Notes under the pieces: generated by a model
Databases searched by the model: none
Told to the model about the DNA's origin: nothing
What the model saw: only the letters and a program-made list of their open reading frames with translations
In this document: piece by piece, positions 51,018-58,782 of the stretch
Numbering within the stretch: the stretch's first letter is position 1
How the letters are laid out: every line of letters starts with the position of its first letter
Translations under genes and position numbers: made by a program
Assembly (NCBI RefSeq): GCF_050563535.1
Contig: NZ_JBNXUO010000010.1
Location: 1-64,000 of the forward strand
Source: Falsiroseomonas sp050563535
GTDB taxonomy: Bacteria; Pseudomonadota; Alphaproteobacteria; Acetobacterales; Acetobacteraceae
Direction of reading: 5' to 3'
Length of the DNA stretch: 64,000 bases

Positions 51018-52474
51018 CACAGCGGCGCCGGTGCCGGCACGGGAATGTCCGCATAGTCGAAATCGCCGAGCAGCGCGTCCATCGGCACCGGGCGCAGCGG
51101 CAGCCGCCCGGTGGCGAAGCCCGCGCGTTCGCGCCCGCCGACGCGCATCGCCACCAGTTCCGCCGCAGCCTCGCCGCAGAGCCGTCCCTGGCAGGGTCCC
51201 ATCCCGCAGCGGGTGAACTGCTTCAGCTGGTTCATGTCCTCCGCCCCGTCGTCCAGCGCGGCCTCGATCTCCGCCCGCGTCACGCCCTCGCAGCGGCAGA
51301 CCGTGGTCTCCGGCGGGATGGCGACCACCAGGGCCGGGCGCAGCGCCATCATCGCCGCCATCGCCGCGCCGGTGCGGGAGGCGCGGGCGAATTCCGCCGC
51401 CGGCGCCGCGCGCGCCGCTGCATGTCCCGCCGCGTCCAGCAGCCCGAGGTCGCGCAGCGCGGCAAGCGCCGCCAGCCTGCCCGCCGCCGGCGCCGCCGCC
51501 GCGCCGCGCACGCCCCCGCCATCGCCCGCGACATGGAGCAGCGGCACGCTGGTCCGGCGGTCCGCGTCCAGCACCGGCACCCAGCCGCCCGACGCCGCCT
51601 CGTGCCGATGGGCGGCGCGGAAGGCGCGCGTCGCCTCGGTGGCGGGCACCAGCCCGTGCCCGACGCAGAGCGCGTCGCAGTCGAAGGCGCGTTCCACCCC
51701 GCCGGCCAGCGGCGCGGCGCGCACGCGGCGCAGGGTGTCGCCGCCTTCCGCCGCCACTACGCGATGCGCCGCGAGCACCGGGATGCGGGCGGCCAGCAGA
51801 CCCGCCCGCCAGGCCGCACCGCGCGCCAGCAGGTCCGGCCGCGCGGCGAGCGCGGGCAGCGCGCGCGCCCATTCGCCGCGCGACGCCAGGTCCACCACCG
51901 CCGCGACCCCCGCGCCCGCCTTCCGCAGCTTCGCCGCGACCGCGTAGAGCAGCGGCCCCGCCCCCGCCACCACCACGCGCCGGCCGGGCAGCAGCCCCTG
52001 CGCCTTCAGCAGGATGGTCGCCGCCGCCAGCCCGATGACGCCCGGCGTGGTCCAGCCGGTGAAGGGGATGATCCGCTCATGCGTGCCGGGGCAGAGCACC
52101 AGCGCGCGCGCCTCCAGCGTGAAGGGCCGGCCATCGGGGCCGAGCGCATCCAGCCGGAAGGGCGCGGCCGGCTGGCCCGCCGGCACCATCGGCCCGCCGC
52201 CGACGCCCCAGACGCGGCAGCCGGTCCGGACCTCCGCCCCGCTCGCGGCCAGCGCCGCGCGCAGCGCATCGCCCGCGCGGCCATCGGCATCGCGCGGCAC
52301 GGCGAAGCCCGGCGGCGGCGCGCGGTACACCTGCCCGCCCGGGGCCGGGGATTCCTCCAGCAACGCCACCCGCGCGCCGCGCGACGCCGCCTCGGCCGCC
52401 GCGGCCATGCCGGCCGGCCCGGCGCCGAGCACCGCCACATCATGCGGCGTCCCGCGGTCCGCGGCGGCGCTCAT
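51017..52474 (-). CDS. NAD(P)/FAD oxidoreductase with C-terminal [2Fe-2S] domain (alpha subunit-like)
   Basis: A 485-aa flavoprotein with N-terminal VLGAGPAGMAAAAEAASRGARVALLEE, APGGQVYR, LCPGTHERIIPFTGWTTPGV and a second Rossmann VVVAGAGPLLYAVAAKLRKAG. The C-terminus has a BFD-type cluster site, CRCEGVTRAEIEAAL and RCGMGPCQGRLC (four Cys). HcnB, OoxA, LhpE and the sarcosine-oxidase alpha subunit share this layout. It acts with the beta (49893-51017) and gamma (52471-52743) subunits; ATGA overlap with gamma indicates stoichiometric expression. Confidence 0.88.
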   Translation of the reverse strand: MSAAADRGTPHDVAVLGAGPAGMAAAAEAASRGARVALLEESPAPGGQVYRAPPPGFAVPRDADGRAGDALRAALAASGAEVRTGCRVWGVGGGPMVPAGQPAAPFRLDALGPDGRPFTLEARALVLCPGTHERIIPFTGWTTPGVIGLAAATILLKAQGLLPGRRVVVAGAGPLLYAVAAKLRKAGAGVAAVVDLASRGEWARALPALAARPDLLARGAAWRAGLLAARIPVLAAHRVVAAEGGDTLRRVRAAPLAGGVERAFDCDALCVGHGLVPATEATRAFRAAHRHEAASGGWVPVLDADRRTSVPLLHVAGDGGGVRGAAAAPAAGRLAALAALRDLGLLDAAGHAAARAAPAAEFARASRTGAAMAAMMALRPALVVAIPPETTVCRCEGVTRAEIEAALDDGAEDMNQLKQFTRCGMGPCQGRLCGEAAAELVAMRVGGRERAGFATGRLPLRPVPMDALLGDFDYADIPVPAPAPL

Positions 52475-52743
52475 GCCCGCGTCACCACCAGCCCGGCGCG
52501 CACCGGCACCAGGCAGGCCTGCGCCAGCCGCCCGTCCACGCGCAGCAGGCATTGCTGGCACACGCCCATCATGCAGAAGGCCGCACGCGACGCGCCCGGC
52601 CCGTCGCCGAGCTTCCGCCGCCCCGCCGCCATCAGCGCCGCCGCCAGGCTCTCGCCCTCCGGCGCGCGCAGGGGCTCGCCCTCGAAGGTGAAGGCAACCT
52701 CCGCGGGGCGGGCGATGCCGGCGATGCGCAGTCCGTGGTCCAT
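52471..52743 (-). CDS. (2Fe-2S)-binding protein, gamma subunit-like
   Basis: A 90-aa ferredoxin-fold protein with Cys57, Cys62, Cys65 and Cys77 (CMMGVCQQC then QAC), the CX4CX2CX11C plant-type cluster pattern of LhpF/HcnA/sarcosine oxidase small subunits. It is the first gene of the four-gene imino-acid operon, so electrons may pass from the beta-subunit flavin through this cluster. TAGCAT lies 6 nt upstream of the ATG with no clear ribosome site, hinting at a leaderless transcript. Confidence 0.9.
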   Translation of the reverse strand: MDHGLRIAGIARPAEVAFTFEGEPLRAPEGESLAAALMAAGRRKLGDGPGASRAAFCMMGVCQQCLLRVDGRLAQACLVPVRAGLVVTRA

Positions 52744-52766
52744 CGCGCGATGCTATCCGCCCCGGC

Positions 52767-52796
52767 TTGACGCCGCCACCCGCCGCCCCGGACACT
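52767..52796 (+). promoter_or_regulatory. Predicted promoter for the ABC ATPase gene
   Basis: TTGACG (52767-52772), an 18-bp spacer and GACACT (52791-52796), about 30 nt before the GTG at 52827. It lies in the 83-bp divergent gap with the imino-acid dehydrogenase operon. The -10 match is weak. Confidence 0.35.
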
Positions 52797-52826
52797 CCCG
52801 CCCGGCAACGAGAGGGGACCTGCCGG

Positions 52827-53567
52827 GTGAGCTTCCTCGCGCTCGAGGGATTGTCCGCCAGCTATGGCGGCCGCGGCGACGTGCTGAACGATGTCACGCT
52901 GTCCATCGGGAAGGGCGAGGTGGTGGGGCTGATCGGCCCGTCCGGCTCGGGCAAGTCCTCGCTGCTCCGCGCGCTGGTCGGGCTGCTGCCGCCGCGCGCC
53001 GGGCGCGTCGAGATCGGCGGGCAGGCGGTGGACTATTCCAGCCGCGCCAGCCTGCGCGCCGCGCGCGACCGCTTCGCCATCGTCTTCCAGCAGTACAACC
53101 TGTTCCAGAACATGACGGCGCTGCGGAATGTCTGCATCGCGCCGGTGCTGGTGAAGAAGCGCCCGGCGGCGGAGGTGGAGGCGGAGGCGAAGGCGCTGCT
53201 CGCGAAGGTCGGGCTCGCGCGGAAATACGACGCCTATCCGGACGAATTGTCGGGCGGGCAGCAGCAGCGGGTCGCCATCGCGCGCGCCCTGGCGCTGAAG
53301 CCCGACATCCTGCTGCTGGACGAGGTGACGAGCGCGCTCGACCCCGAACTGGTGACGGAGGTGCTGGACACCATCCGCACGCTGCGGGCCGACGGGATGA
53401 CGATGCTGGTCGTCAGCCACGAGATGGCCTTCATCCGCGAGGTCGCGACCACCGTCGTCTTCATGGATGCCGGCCGCGTGGTGGAGGCGGGGCCGCCCGC
53501 GCGCATCCTCGATGCGCCGGAAAGCCCGCGGCTGCGCGACTTCACCGCCAAGATCCTGCGACATTGA
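52827..53567 (+). CDS. Amino-acid ABC transporter ATP-binding protein (GlnQ/HisP type)
   Basis: A 246-aa ATPase with Walker A GPSGSGKSS (37-45), Q-loop FQQYNLFQNMTALRN, signature LSGGQQQR (141-148), Walker B LLLDEVTSALDPE and H-loop SHEMAF. The QYNLFxxxTxLxN region is diagnostic for the polar amino-acid family. GTG 52827 follows a GAGAGGGGA ribosome site. No permease is adjacent; the best partners are the receptor and permeases at 46716-49019. Confidence 0.92.
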   Translation: MSFLALEGLSASYGGRGDVLNDVTLSIGKGEVVGLIGPSGSGKSSLLRALVGLLPPRAGRVEIGGQAVDYSSRASLRAARDRFAIVFQQYNLFQNMTALRNVCIAPVLVKKRPAAEVEAEAKALLAKVGLARKYDAYPDELSGGQQQRVAIARALALKPDILLLDEVTSALDPELVTEVLDTIRTLRADGMTMLVVSHEMAFIREVATTVVFMDAGRVVEAGPPARILDAPESPRLRDFTAKILRH

Positions 53568-53581
53568 ACGGAGGCGCAGCC

Positions 53582-54490
53582 ATGCCCTACAGCCCGCCCG
53601 GCATGCACCTGCTGCAAGGCGCGATCGACTGCCACGTCCATTGCGCGCCGCACCTGAACGGCCGTTCCGTCAACGTCTTCGAGGCGGTGCGCCAGGCGGC
53701 CGCGGCGGGGATGCGCGCCATCGGCATCATGTGCAACTTCCAGAACAGCTCCGGCTATGCCGCGCTGGCGAATGACGAGCTCGGCCATCTCGGCTGCCGG
53801 GCCTTCGGCGGCGTCATCATGCAGCCGACCGCGGGCGGCATCACGCTGGAAGTCGCGAAGGCCGCGATCGGCTACGGCTACGGTCCCGGCACGGGGGCGC
53901 GCTTCGTCAGCCTGCCCACCCACCACACCCGCTACATCGCCGAACGCGAGGGCCGCAGCCCCGCCTTCCTGGAGACCACCTTCGCCGTCCCCTCCAGTGG
54001 CCGCGTGCCGGACCCGGTGCCCGCGATCATGGAGCTCTGCGCCGCGCGGGACGTGGTGTTCGACTGCGGCCATGTCTCGGGCCCGGAGGCGGTTGCGCTG
54101 GCGGAGGAGGCGCGGCGCCGCGGCGTGACGCGGCTGCGCACCCACGGGTCGCGCTACGCCGAGGACGAGATCCGCGCCATCACCGCGCTCGGCGGCTACG
54201 TGGAGCTGTCCTTCTTCATCCTGACCCATGCGACCCAGGTCGGCCTGACGCATGTGGACGAGGAGAAGCACCGCATCTCGGGCGGTGCCACGATCCACGA
54301 CTTCGCCCCCCGCATCCGCGCCGCGGGGGATCGCTGCATCCTGTCCTCCGACGCCGGCGTGTACCTGCTGCCGCCGCCGGTCGAGTCCTTCCGCGAATAC
54401 CTGCTGCTGGCCGAGAGCGCCGGCTTCACCGAGGCCGAGATCCGGCGCATGACCGCGACCAACCCGGCGGCGCTGTTCGGCCTGGACTGA
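53582..54490 (+). CDS. Amidohydrolase-like metal-dependent hydrolase (DUF6282-like)
   Basis: A 302-aa protein with a metal-dependent hydrolase layout: IDCHVHCAPHLNGR near residues 15-28 (HxH), FVSLPTHHTRY mid-chain, VVFDCGHVSGPEAV, and ILSSDAGVY near the C-terminus (candidate metal-site Asp). This matches uncharacterised proteins I associate with DUF6282. GGAGG precedes the ATG, 14 bp after the ATPase stop, so it is co-transcribed with the amino-acid transporter ATPase. Hydrolysis of an N-substituted or cyclic amino acid is a guess from context. Confidence 0.78.
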   Translation: MPYSPPGMHLLQGAIDCHVHCAPHLNGRSVNVFEAVRQAAAAGMRAIGIMCNFQNSSGYAALANDELGHLGCRAFGGVIMQPTAGGITLEVAKAAIGYGYGPGTGARFVSLPTHHTRYIAEREGRSPAFLETTFAVPSSGRVPDPVPAIMELCAARDVVFDCGHVSGPEAVALAEEARRRGVTRLRTHGSRYAEDEIRAITALGGYVELSFFILTHATQVGLTHVDEEKHRISGGATIHDFAPRIRAAGDRCILSSDAGVYLLPPPVESFREYLLLAESAGFTEAEIRRMTATNPAALFGLD

Positions 54491-54499
54491 GCGCTCCAC

Positions 54500-54519
54500 C
54501 GCCCCCGCGGGAAGGGGCG
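54500..54519. terminator. Hairpin between convergent genes
   Basis: CGCCCC (54500-54505) pairs with GGGGCG (54514-54519) across an 8-nt loop in the 36-bp gap between convergent genes. No T run. Probably a bidirectional 3'-end structure. Confidence 0.4.
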
Positions 54520-54526
54520 CTTCGCC

Positions 54527-55372
54527 TCAATGCGCCAGCAGGACGGGCACGGTCATGCGCTGGAGGATGCTGCGCGTGACGCCGCCCAGCATGAATTCGC
54601 GGATGCGCGAATGGCCGTAGGCGCCCATCACCAGCAGGTCCGCCCCGCGGTCGGACACCGCGTTCAGCAGCGCATCGGCCTCCCGGATGTCCTCCGCCAC
54701 CACATGCTCGGCGGTGGCCCTCACGCCGTGGCGGGCCAGGTGCAGCGTGATGTCGGCGGCCGGCACATCCCCATGGCCGCCGATGCCGCGGCGCGGGTTG
54801 ACCGCCAGCACCGTCACCTCGGCCGCCGCCCGCAGAAGCGGCAGCGCATCCGCCACCGCGCGCGCCGCTTCCTTGCTGGCGTTCCAGGCCACCATCACCC
54901 GCCGGCCGAGCCCGGCATGGTCGCCCGCATAGGGCACCATCAGCACCGGCCGGCCGGACCCGAACAGCACCGCCTCCAGCATCGCGGTCGCCGCCCCCTC
55001 CGCCCCGCTGCCGGGCTCGGGCTGGCCGAGCACCGTCAGGTCCGCGTATCGGGCGTGCAGCGCCACCGTCTCCGCCGCCGCGAAATCCGCCTGCCGCCAT
55101 TCGGCCGCGATGCCGTCGCGCGCCACCCGCGCCTCGAAGGCCGCGCGCTGGCGCTGCGCCAGCGCATCCGCCTCCTCCCGCAGGCGTTCCAGCAGGGTGC
55201 CCAGCGCGGCGCCGCCCGCATCGGCCGTCAGCCCGGGCGGCAGCAGCGCCTCCACCGCATGCAGGGCCGCCAGATGCGCGCCCTGCGCCCCCGCAAGCGC
55301 GACCGCGACGTCGAGCCGCCTGGCCGCCAGGGGCGAGCCATCGAGGTGAACCAGGATGTCCTTCATCCGCAT
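54527..55372 (-). CDS. Universal stress protein, tandem two-domain type
   Basis: A 281-aa protein with two USP domains. The first begins MKDILVHLDGSPLAARRLDVAVALA and the second VMVAWNASKEAARAVADALPLL, ending MGAYGHSRIREFMLGGVTRSILQ and VPVLLAH. In the second ATP motif (G-x2-G-x9-G-S/T) the last position is Gly, so nucleotide binding is doubtful. GGAGG precedes the ATG. A TTGAT-CCCG-CGCAA box 55 bp upstream suggests FNR/FixK-type control, common for USP genes in alphaproteobacteria. Confidence 0.9.
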   Translation of the reverse strand: MRMKDILVHLDGSPLAARRLDVAVALAGAQGAHLAALHAVEALLPPGLTADAGGAALGTLLERLREEADALAQRQRAAFEARVARDGIAAEWRQADFAAAETVALHARYADLTVLGQPEPGSGAEGAATAMLEAVLFGSGRPVLMVPYAGDHAGLGRRVMVAWNASKEAARAVADALPLLRAAAEVTVLAVNPRRGIGGHGDVPAADITLHLARHGVRATAEHVVAEDIREADALLNAVSDRGADLLVMGAYGHSRIREFMLGGVTRSILQRMTVPVLLAH

Positions 55373-55426
55373 CTTCGTCCCTCCGCGTGATGCCTCAGCA
55401 TATGTCGCCCGCGCCGGCGCGCGGCG

Positions 55427-55440
55427 TTGATCCCGCGCAA
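55427..55440 (-). promoter_or_regulatory. FNR/FixK-like anaerobox upstream of the universal stress gene
   Basis: TTGATCCCGCGCAA fits TTGA-N6-GCAA. A minus-strand -10-like TATGCT at 55402-55397 would place the box centre about 42-44 bp before transcription start, the class II activator position. The site is in the 128-bp divergent gap (55373-55500). Confidence 0.42.
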
Positions 55441-55451
55441 GCGGCGCCCGG

Positions 55452-55481
55452 TTGACCCGGCGGCGCCCGGCCGCCTAACTG
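55452..55481 (+). promoter_or_regulatory. Predicted promoter for the SDR/acyl-CoA dehydrogenase operon
   Basis: TTGACC (55452-55457), an 18-bp spacer and TAACTG (55476-55481), 19 nt before the ATG at 55501, with a GGGAGGGG ribosome site between. Confidence 0.4.
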
Positions 55482-55500
55482 CCCGGCAGGGAGGGGCGGC

Positions 55501-56256
55501 ATGGACCTGTTCTCGCTCGAAGGGCGCGTGGCGCTCGTGACCGGCGCCTCCGGCGCGCTGGGGCGGCATTTCGCCCGCGTGCTGCACGGCGCCGGCGCCC
55601 GCGTGGCGCTTGCCGCGCGCCGCCCGGCGGCGGTGGAGGCGGAGGTCGCGGCGCTCGGCCCGGCCGCGATGGCCGTGGCGCTCGACGTCACGCGCCCGGA
55701 CTCCGTCGCGGCGGCCTTCGAGGCCGTGCAGGCCGCCTTCGGCCCCTGCGACCTGCTGGTCAACAATGCCGGGATCGCCGCCACCCGCCCCTTCCTGGAA
55801 CAGACCGAGGCGGATTGGGACGCCGTGCTGGACGTGGACCTGCGCGGCGCCTTCCTGGTCGCGCAGGAGGCGGCGCGGCGGATGGTCGCGGCGGGGCGTG
55901 GCGGCAGCATCGTCAACATCGCCTCCATCCTCGCGGCCCGCGTGATCCCGGGCGTCGCGGGCTACAGCGCGGCGAAGGCGGGGCTGGTTCACCTGACGCG
56001 GCAGATGGCGGTGGAACTCGCCCGCCACCGCATCCGGGTGAACGCGATCGCGCCCGGCTACATCGAGACCGACATCAACCGCGACTTCTTCGCCACCGAG
56101 GCCGGGCAGGCCCTGGTCCGGCGCATCCCGCAGCGGCGCCTGGGCCAGGTCGGGGACCTGACGGGCCCGCTGCTGCTGCTTGCCTCCGACGCCGGGGCGC
56201 ACATGACCGGCAGCACCGTCACCATCGATGGCGGACACAGCGTGAACAGCCTCTAG
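55501..56256 (+). CDS. Short-chain dehydrogenase/reductase (LvaD-like by context)
   Basis: A 251-aa classical SDR: TGASGALGRHFARVL cofactor loop, LLVNNAG, active Ser in IVNIASILA, YSAAKAG with Tyr-Lys, and the C-terminal TGSTVTIDGGHSVN. It opens a four-gene plus-strand operon with an acyl-CoA dehydrogenase, an APH-type kinase and a small DUF6285-like protein. In Pseudomonas putida the lva operon SDR LvaD reduces levulinyl-CoA to 4-hydroxyvaleryl-CoA. An analogous keto/hydroxyacyl-CoA conversion is inferred from gene content only. Confidence 0.9.
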   Translation: MDLFSLEGRVALVTGASGALGRHFARVLHGAGARVALAARRPAAVEAEVAALGPAAMAVALDVTRPDSVAAAFEAVQAAFGPCDLLVNNAGIAATRPFLEQTEADWDAVLDVDLRGAFLVAQEAARRMVAAGRGGSIVNIASILAARVIPGVAGYSAAKAGLVHLTRQMAVELARHRIRVNAIAPGYIETDINRDFFATEAGQALVRRIPQRRLGQVGDLTGPLLLLASDAGAHMTGSTVTIDGGHSVNSL

Positions 56257-56268
56257 GACCCGCACGAC

Positions 56269-57474
56269 ATGGACTTCTCCCTCCCCCCCGGGACCGACGC
56301 CATCCGCCTGCGGGTGCGCGACTTCGTGGAACAGCGGCTGATCCCGCTGGAAGCCGACCGCGGCAGCTACGACGCGCATGAGAACATCGACCCCGTCCTG
56401 CTGCGGCGCCTGCGCGGGGAGGCGAAGGCCGCCGGGCTCTGGGCCTTGCAGATGCCGCGGCACCGCGGCGGCGGCGGGCTCGACGTGGTGGGGATGGCCG
56501 CCTGCTACGAGGAGATGAACCGCTCCATCTTCGGCCCCGTCGTGTTCAACTCCGCCGCGCCGGACGACGGCAACATGATCGTGCTGGAGAAGGTCGCGAC
56601 GGAGGCGCAGAAGGCGCGCTGGCTGCAGCCGATCGTGGACGGCGCCGTGCAGTCCGCCTTCGCCATGACGGAACCCGATGGCTGCGGCAGCGACCCCGGC
56701 CTGACCTACACGCGGGCCGAGCGCGTCGGCAACGACCGCTGGCGCGTCACCGGCCGCAAGCACTACATCACCGGCGCGGGGGAGGCGAAGCACTTCATTC
56801 TCATCGCCCGCACCAGCGACGACGACCGCAAGGGCCTCACCGCCTTCCTGTTCCACGCCGACCAGCCGGGGTGGGAGATCGTCCGCCGCATCCCGATCAT
56901 GGGGCCGGAGGAACATGGCGGCCATTGCGAAATCCGCTTCGACGGGCTCGAGATCCCGGACGAGAACGTGCTGATGGGGGTGGGCGACGGCCTGAAGCTC
57001 ACGCAGATCCGGCTGGGCACCGCGCGGCTGACGCATTGCATGCGCTGGCTCGGCATGGGGCGCCGCGCGATCGAGATCGCGATGGAGAGCATCGCCCGGC
57101 GCGACAGCTTCGGCATGAAGCTGATCGACCGCGAGAGCGTGCAGGGCCTGGTCGGCCAGGCCGCGATGGAGCTGGAGATCGGCCGCCTGCTGACGATGAA
57201 GGCCGCCTGGGCGCTGGACCGCGGCAGCTTCGCGCGGAAGGAGGTGTCGATGGCGAAGATCGTCGTGGCGGACGCGCTGCACAAGGCCGTCGACACCTCG
57301 CTGCAGCTGCTCGGGGCGCGTGGCTATTCCAAGGACACGCCGGTGGAGTGGATGTACCGCTACGCCCGCCAGGCGCGCCTGGTGGATGGCGCGAGCGAGG
57401 TGCACCGCATGGTGCTGGCGAACATCCTCCGGCGCGAGGGGCGGCACTTCTTCGAATGGGGCGCGCATGGATAG
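56269..57474 (+). CDS. Acyl-CoA dehydrogenase (LvaC/ACAD10-11-like)
   Basis: A 401-aa acyl-CoA dehydrogenase with AFAMTEPDGCGSDPGLTYTRAER, WRVTGRKHYITGAGEA, LTHCMRWLGMGRRAIEIAMESIARRDSFG and LQLLGARGYSKDTPVEWMYRYAR. The R-T-H-C-M-R-W-L-G stretch is like the ACAD10/ACAD11/LvaC group, which acts on phosphorylated 4-hydroxyacyl-CoAs. It begins 12 bp after the SDR and overlaps the kinase gene by 8 bp. It probably removes phosphate from a 4-phosphoacyl-CoA to give an enoyl-CoA, by analogy. Confidence 0.92.
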   Translation: MDFSLPPGTDAIRLRVRDFVEQRLIPLEADRGSYDAHENIDPVLLRRLRGEAKAAGLWALQMPRHRGGGGLDVVGMAACYEEMNRSIFGPVVFNSAAPDDGNMIVLEKVATEAQKARWLQPIVDGAVQSAFAMTEPDGCGSDPGLTYTRAERVGNDRWRVTGRKHYITGAGEAKHFILIARTSDDDRKGLTAFLFHADQPGWEIVRRIPIMGPEEHGGHCEIRFDGLEIPDENVLMGVGDGLKLTQIRLGTARLTHCMRWLGMGRRAIEIAMESIARRDSFGMKLIDRESVQGLVGQAAMELEIGRLLTMKAAWALDRGSFARKEVSMAKIVVADALHKAVDTSLQLLGARGYSKDTPVEWMYRYARQARLVDGASEVHRMVLANILRREGRHFFEWGAHG

Positions 57475-58459
57475 CGCGCACCTGCGCGACTGGCTGGCGG
57501 CGGCCGCGGGCGACCCCGCGCTGCGCATCACGTCGCTGGCGCGGCTGTCCGGCGGCGCCATCCAGCAGAACTGGGCGCTCGACGTCACGCTGCACGGCGC
57601 GCCGCATCGCTGGGTGCTGCGGACGGACAGCGACGCGGTGCTGGCCGTCAGCCATGGCCGCGCCGCCGAATTCGCGCTGCTGCGCGCCGCCCATGCCGAA
57701 GGGGTGACGGTGCCCGCACCGCTGTTCCTCTGCGAGGACCTGTCGGTGCTCGGCCGCCCCTTCTTCGTGATGACCCGCGCCGAAGGGGTCGCGGCCGGGC
57801 ATCGCGTGGTGAAGGACGCCACGCTCGGCGGCGGGCGGGAGAGGATGGCGCGGATGCTCGGGCGCGAACTGGCCCGCATCCACCGCATCCGCCCGCCGCG
57901 CGCGGACCTTGCCTTCCTCGGCGCCCCGCCGGCCGACCCGGCGCTGGCGCTGGTCGCGGCGATGCGCGCCCGGCTTGATGCCGCAGGCACGCCGCGGCCG
58001 GTGCTGGAATGGGGGCTTCGCGCGCTGGAGCGCAAGGCGCCGCCGCCGCTGCCGACGGTGCTGAACCACAACGACTTCCGCACCGGCAACGTGATGCTGG
58101 ACGCGACGGGCGTGACCGCGGTGCTGGACTGGGAATTCGCCGCATGGGGCGACCCGCATGCCGATCTCGGCTGGTTCTGCGCCAAATGCTGGCGCTTCGG
58201 CAATGTCGCGCAGGAAGCCGGCGGCATCGGCCCGCGGGACGCCTTCCATGCCGGCTACGAGGCCGAATCCGGCACCCGCATCGACCGCGCGCGGCTGCCG
58301 TGGTGGGAACTGATGGCGACCATCCGCTGGGCGGTGATCGCCGCCGACCAGGCGATGCGCCACATCTCGGGGCAGGAGCGCAGCCTGGAGCTGGCGCTGA
58401 CCGGCCACATCGTCCCCGAACTCGAATGGGACATCCTGGCGATGGCGGAGGCGCTGTGA
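57467..58459 (+). CDS. APH/ChoK-type phosphotransferase (LvaA/ACAD10-11 kinase-like)
   Basis: A 330-aa kinase-fold protein: substrate/ATP lobe RLSGGAIQQNWALDVTL, catalytic loop LNHNDFRTGNVMLD and metal-binding LDWEFAAWGDPHADLGWFC. It resembles the aminoglycoside-phosphotransferase-like kinases that are fused to acyl-CoA dehydrogenases in ACAD10/11 and stand beside them in lva operons, where they phosphorylate the 4-hydroxyl of acyl-CoA. ATG 57467 overlaps the dehydrogenase gene by 8 bp, and the next gene overlaps by one base. Confidence 0.9.
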   Translation: MDSAHLRDWLAAAAGDPALRITSLARLSGGAIQQNWALDVTLHGAPHRWVLRTDSDAVLAVSHGRAAEFALLRAAHAEGVTVPAPLFLCEDLSVLGRPFFVMTRAEGVAAGHRVVKDATLGGGRERMARMLGRELARIHRIRPPRADLAFLGAPPADPALALVAAMRARLDAAGTPRPVLEWGLRALERKAPPPLPTVLNHNDFRTGNVMLDATGVTAVLDWEFAAWGDPHADLGWFCAKCWRFGNVAQEAGGIGPRDAFHAGYEAESGTRIDRARLPWWELMATIRWAVIAADQAMRHISGQERSLELALTGHIVPELEWDILAMAEAL

Positions 58460-58770
58460 TGCTGGAGAAGCCGGGCGGCGACGACCTGCTTGCCACCGCG
58501 CGCGACGTGGTGCTGAACGAACTCCTGCCCACCCTGCCGCCGGAACGCGCGCTCGCCGCCCGCATGGTCGCCGCCGCCATCGCGATCGCGCTGCGGGAAC
58601 GCGCGGTGGATGCGGCGGCGGTGGAGGCGCCCGACCTCGCCGCCCTGTCGGGGGAGATCCGGGCCGGGCTGCACGACCCGGGCGCGCCGACGCATGGCGC
58701 GGTGCGGGACCTGCTGCGCGCCCATGCCCGGCTGCGGGCATCGGTCAGCGCGCCGAAGGCGTTGGGGTAG
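58459..58770 (+). CDS. Small DUF6285-like protein (LvaB-like by position)
   Basis: A 103-aa helical protein starting MLEKPGGDDLLATARDVVLNELLPTLP, then RMVAAAIAIALRER and a C-terminal LLRAHARLRASVS. I associate this pattern with DUF6285 proteins encoded beside phosphotransferases and acyl-CoA dehydrogenases. In the levulinate pathway a ~12-kDa protein, LvaB, is required with kinase LvaA; size and position match. TGATG overlap with the kinase gene supports a stoichiometric partner. Confidence 0.8.
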   Translation: MLEKPGGDDLLATARDVVLNELLPTLPPERALAARMVAAAIAIALRERAVDAAAVEAPDLAALSGEIRAGLHDPGAPTHGAVRDLLRAHARLRASVSAPKALG

Positions 58771-58782
58771 GGCGGGGCGGCG

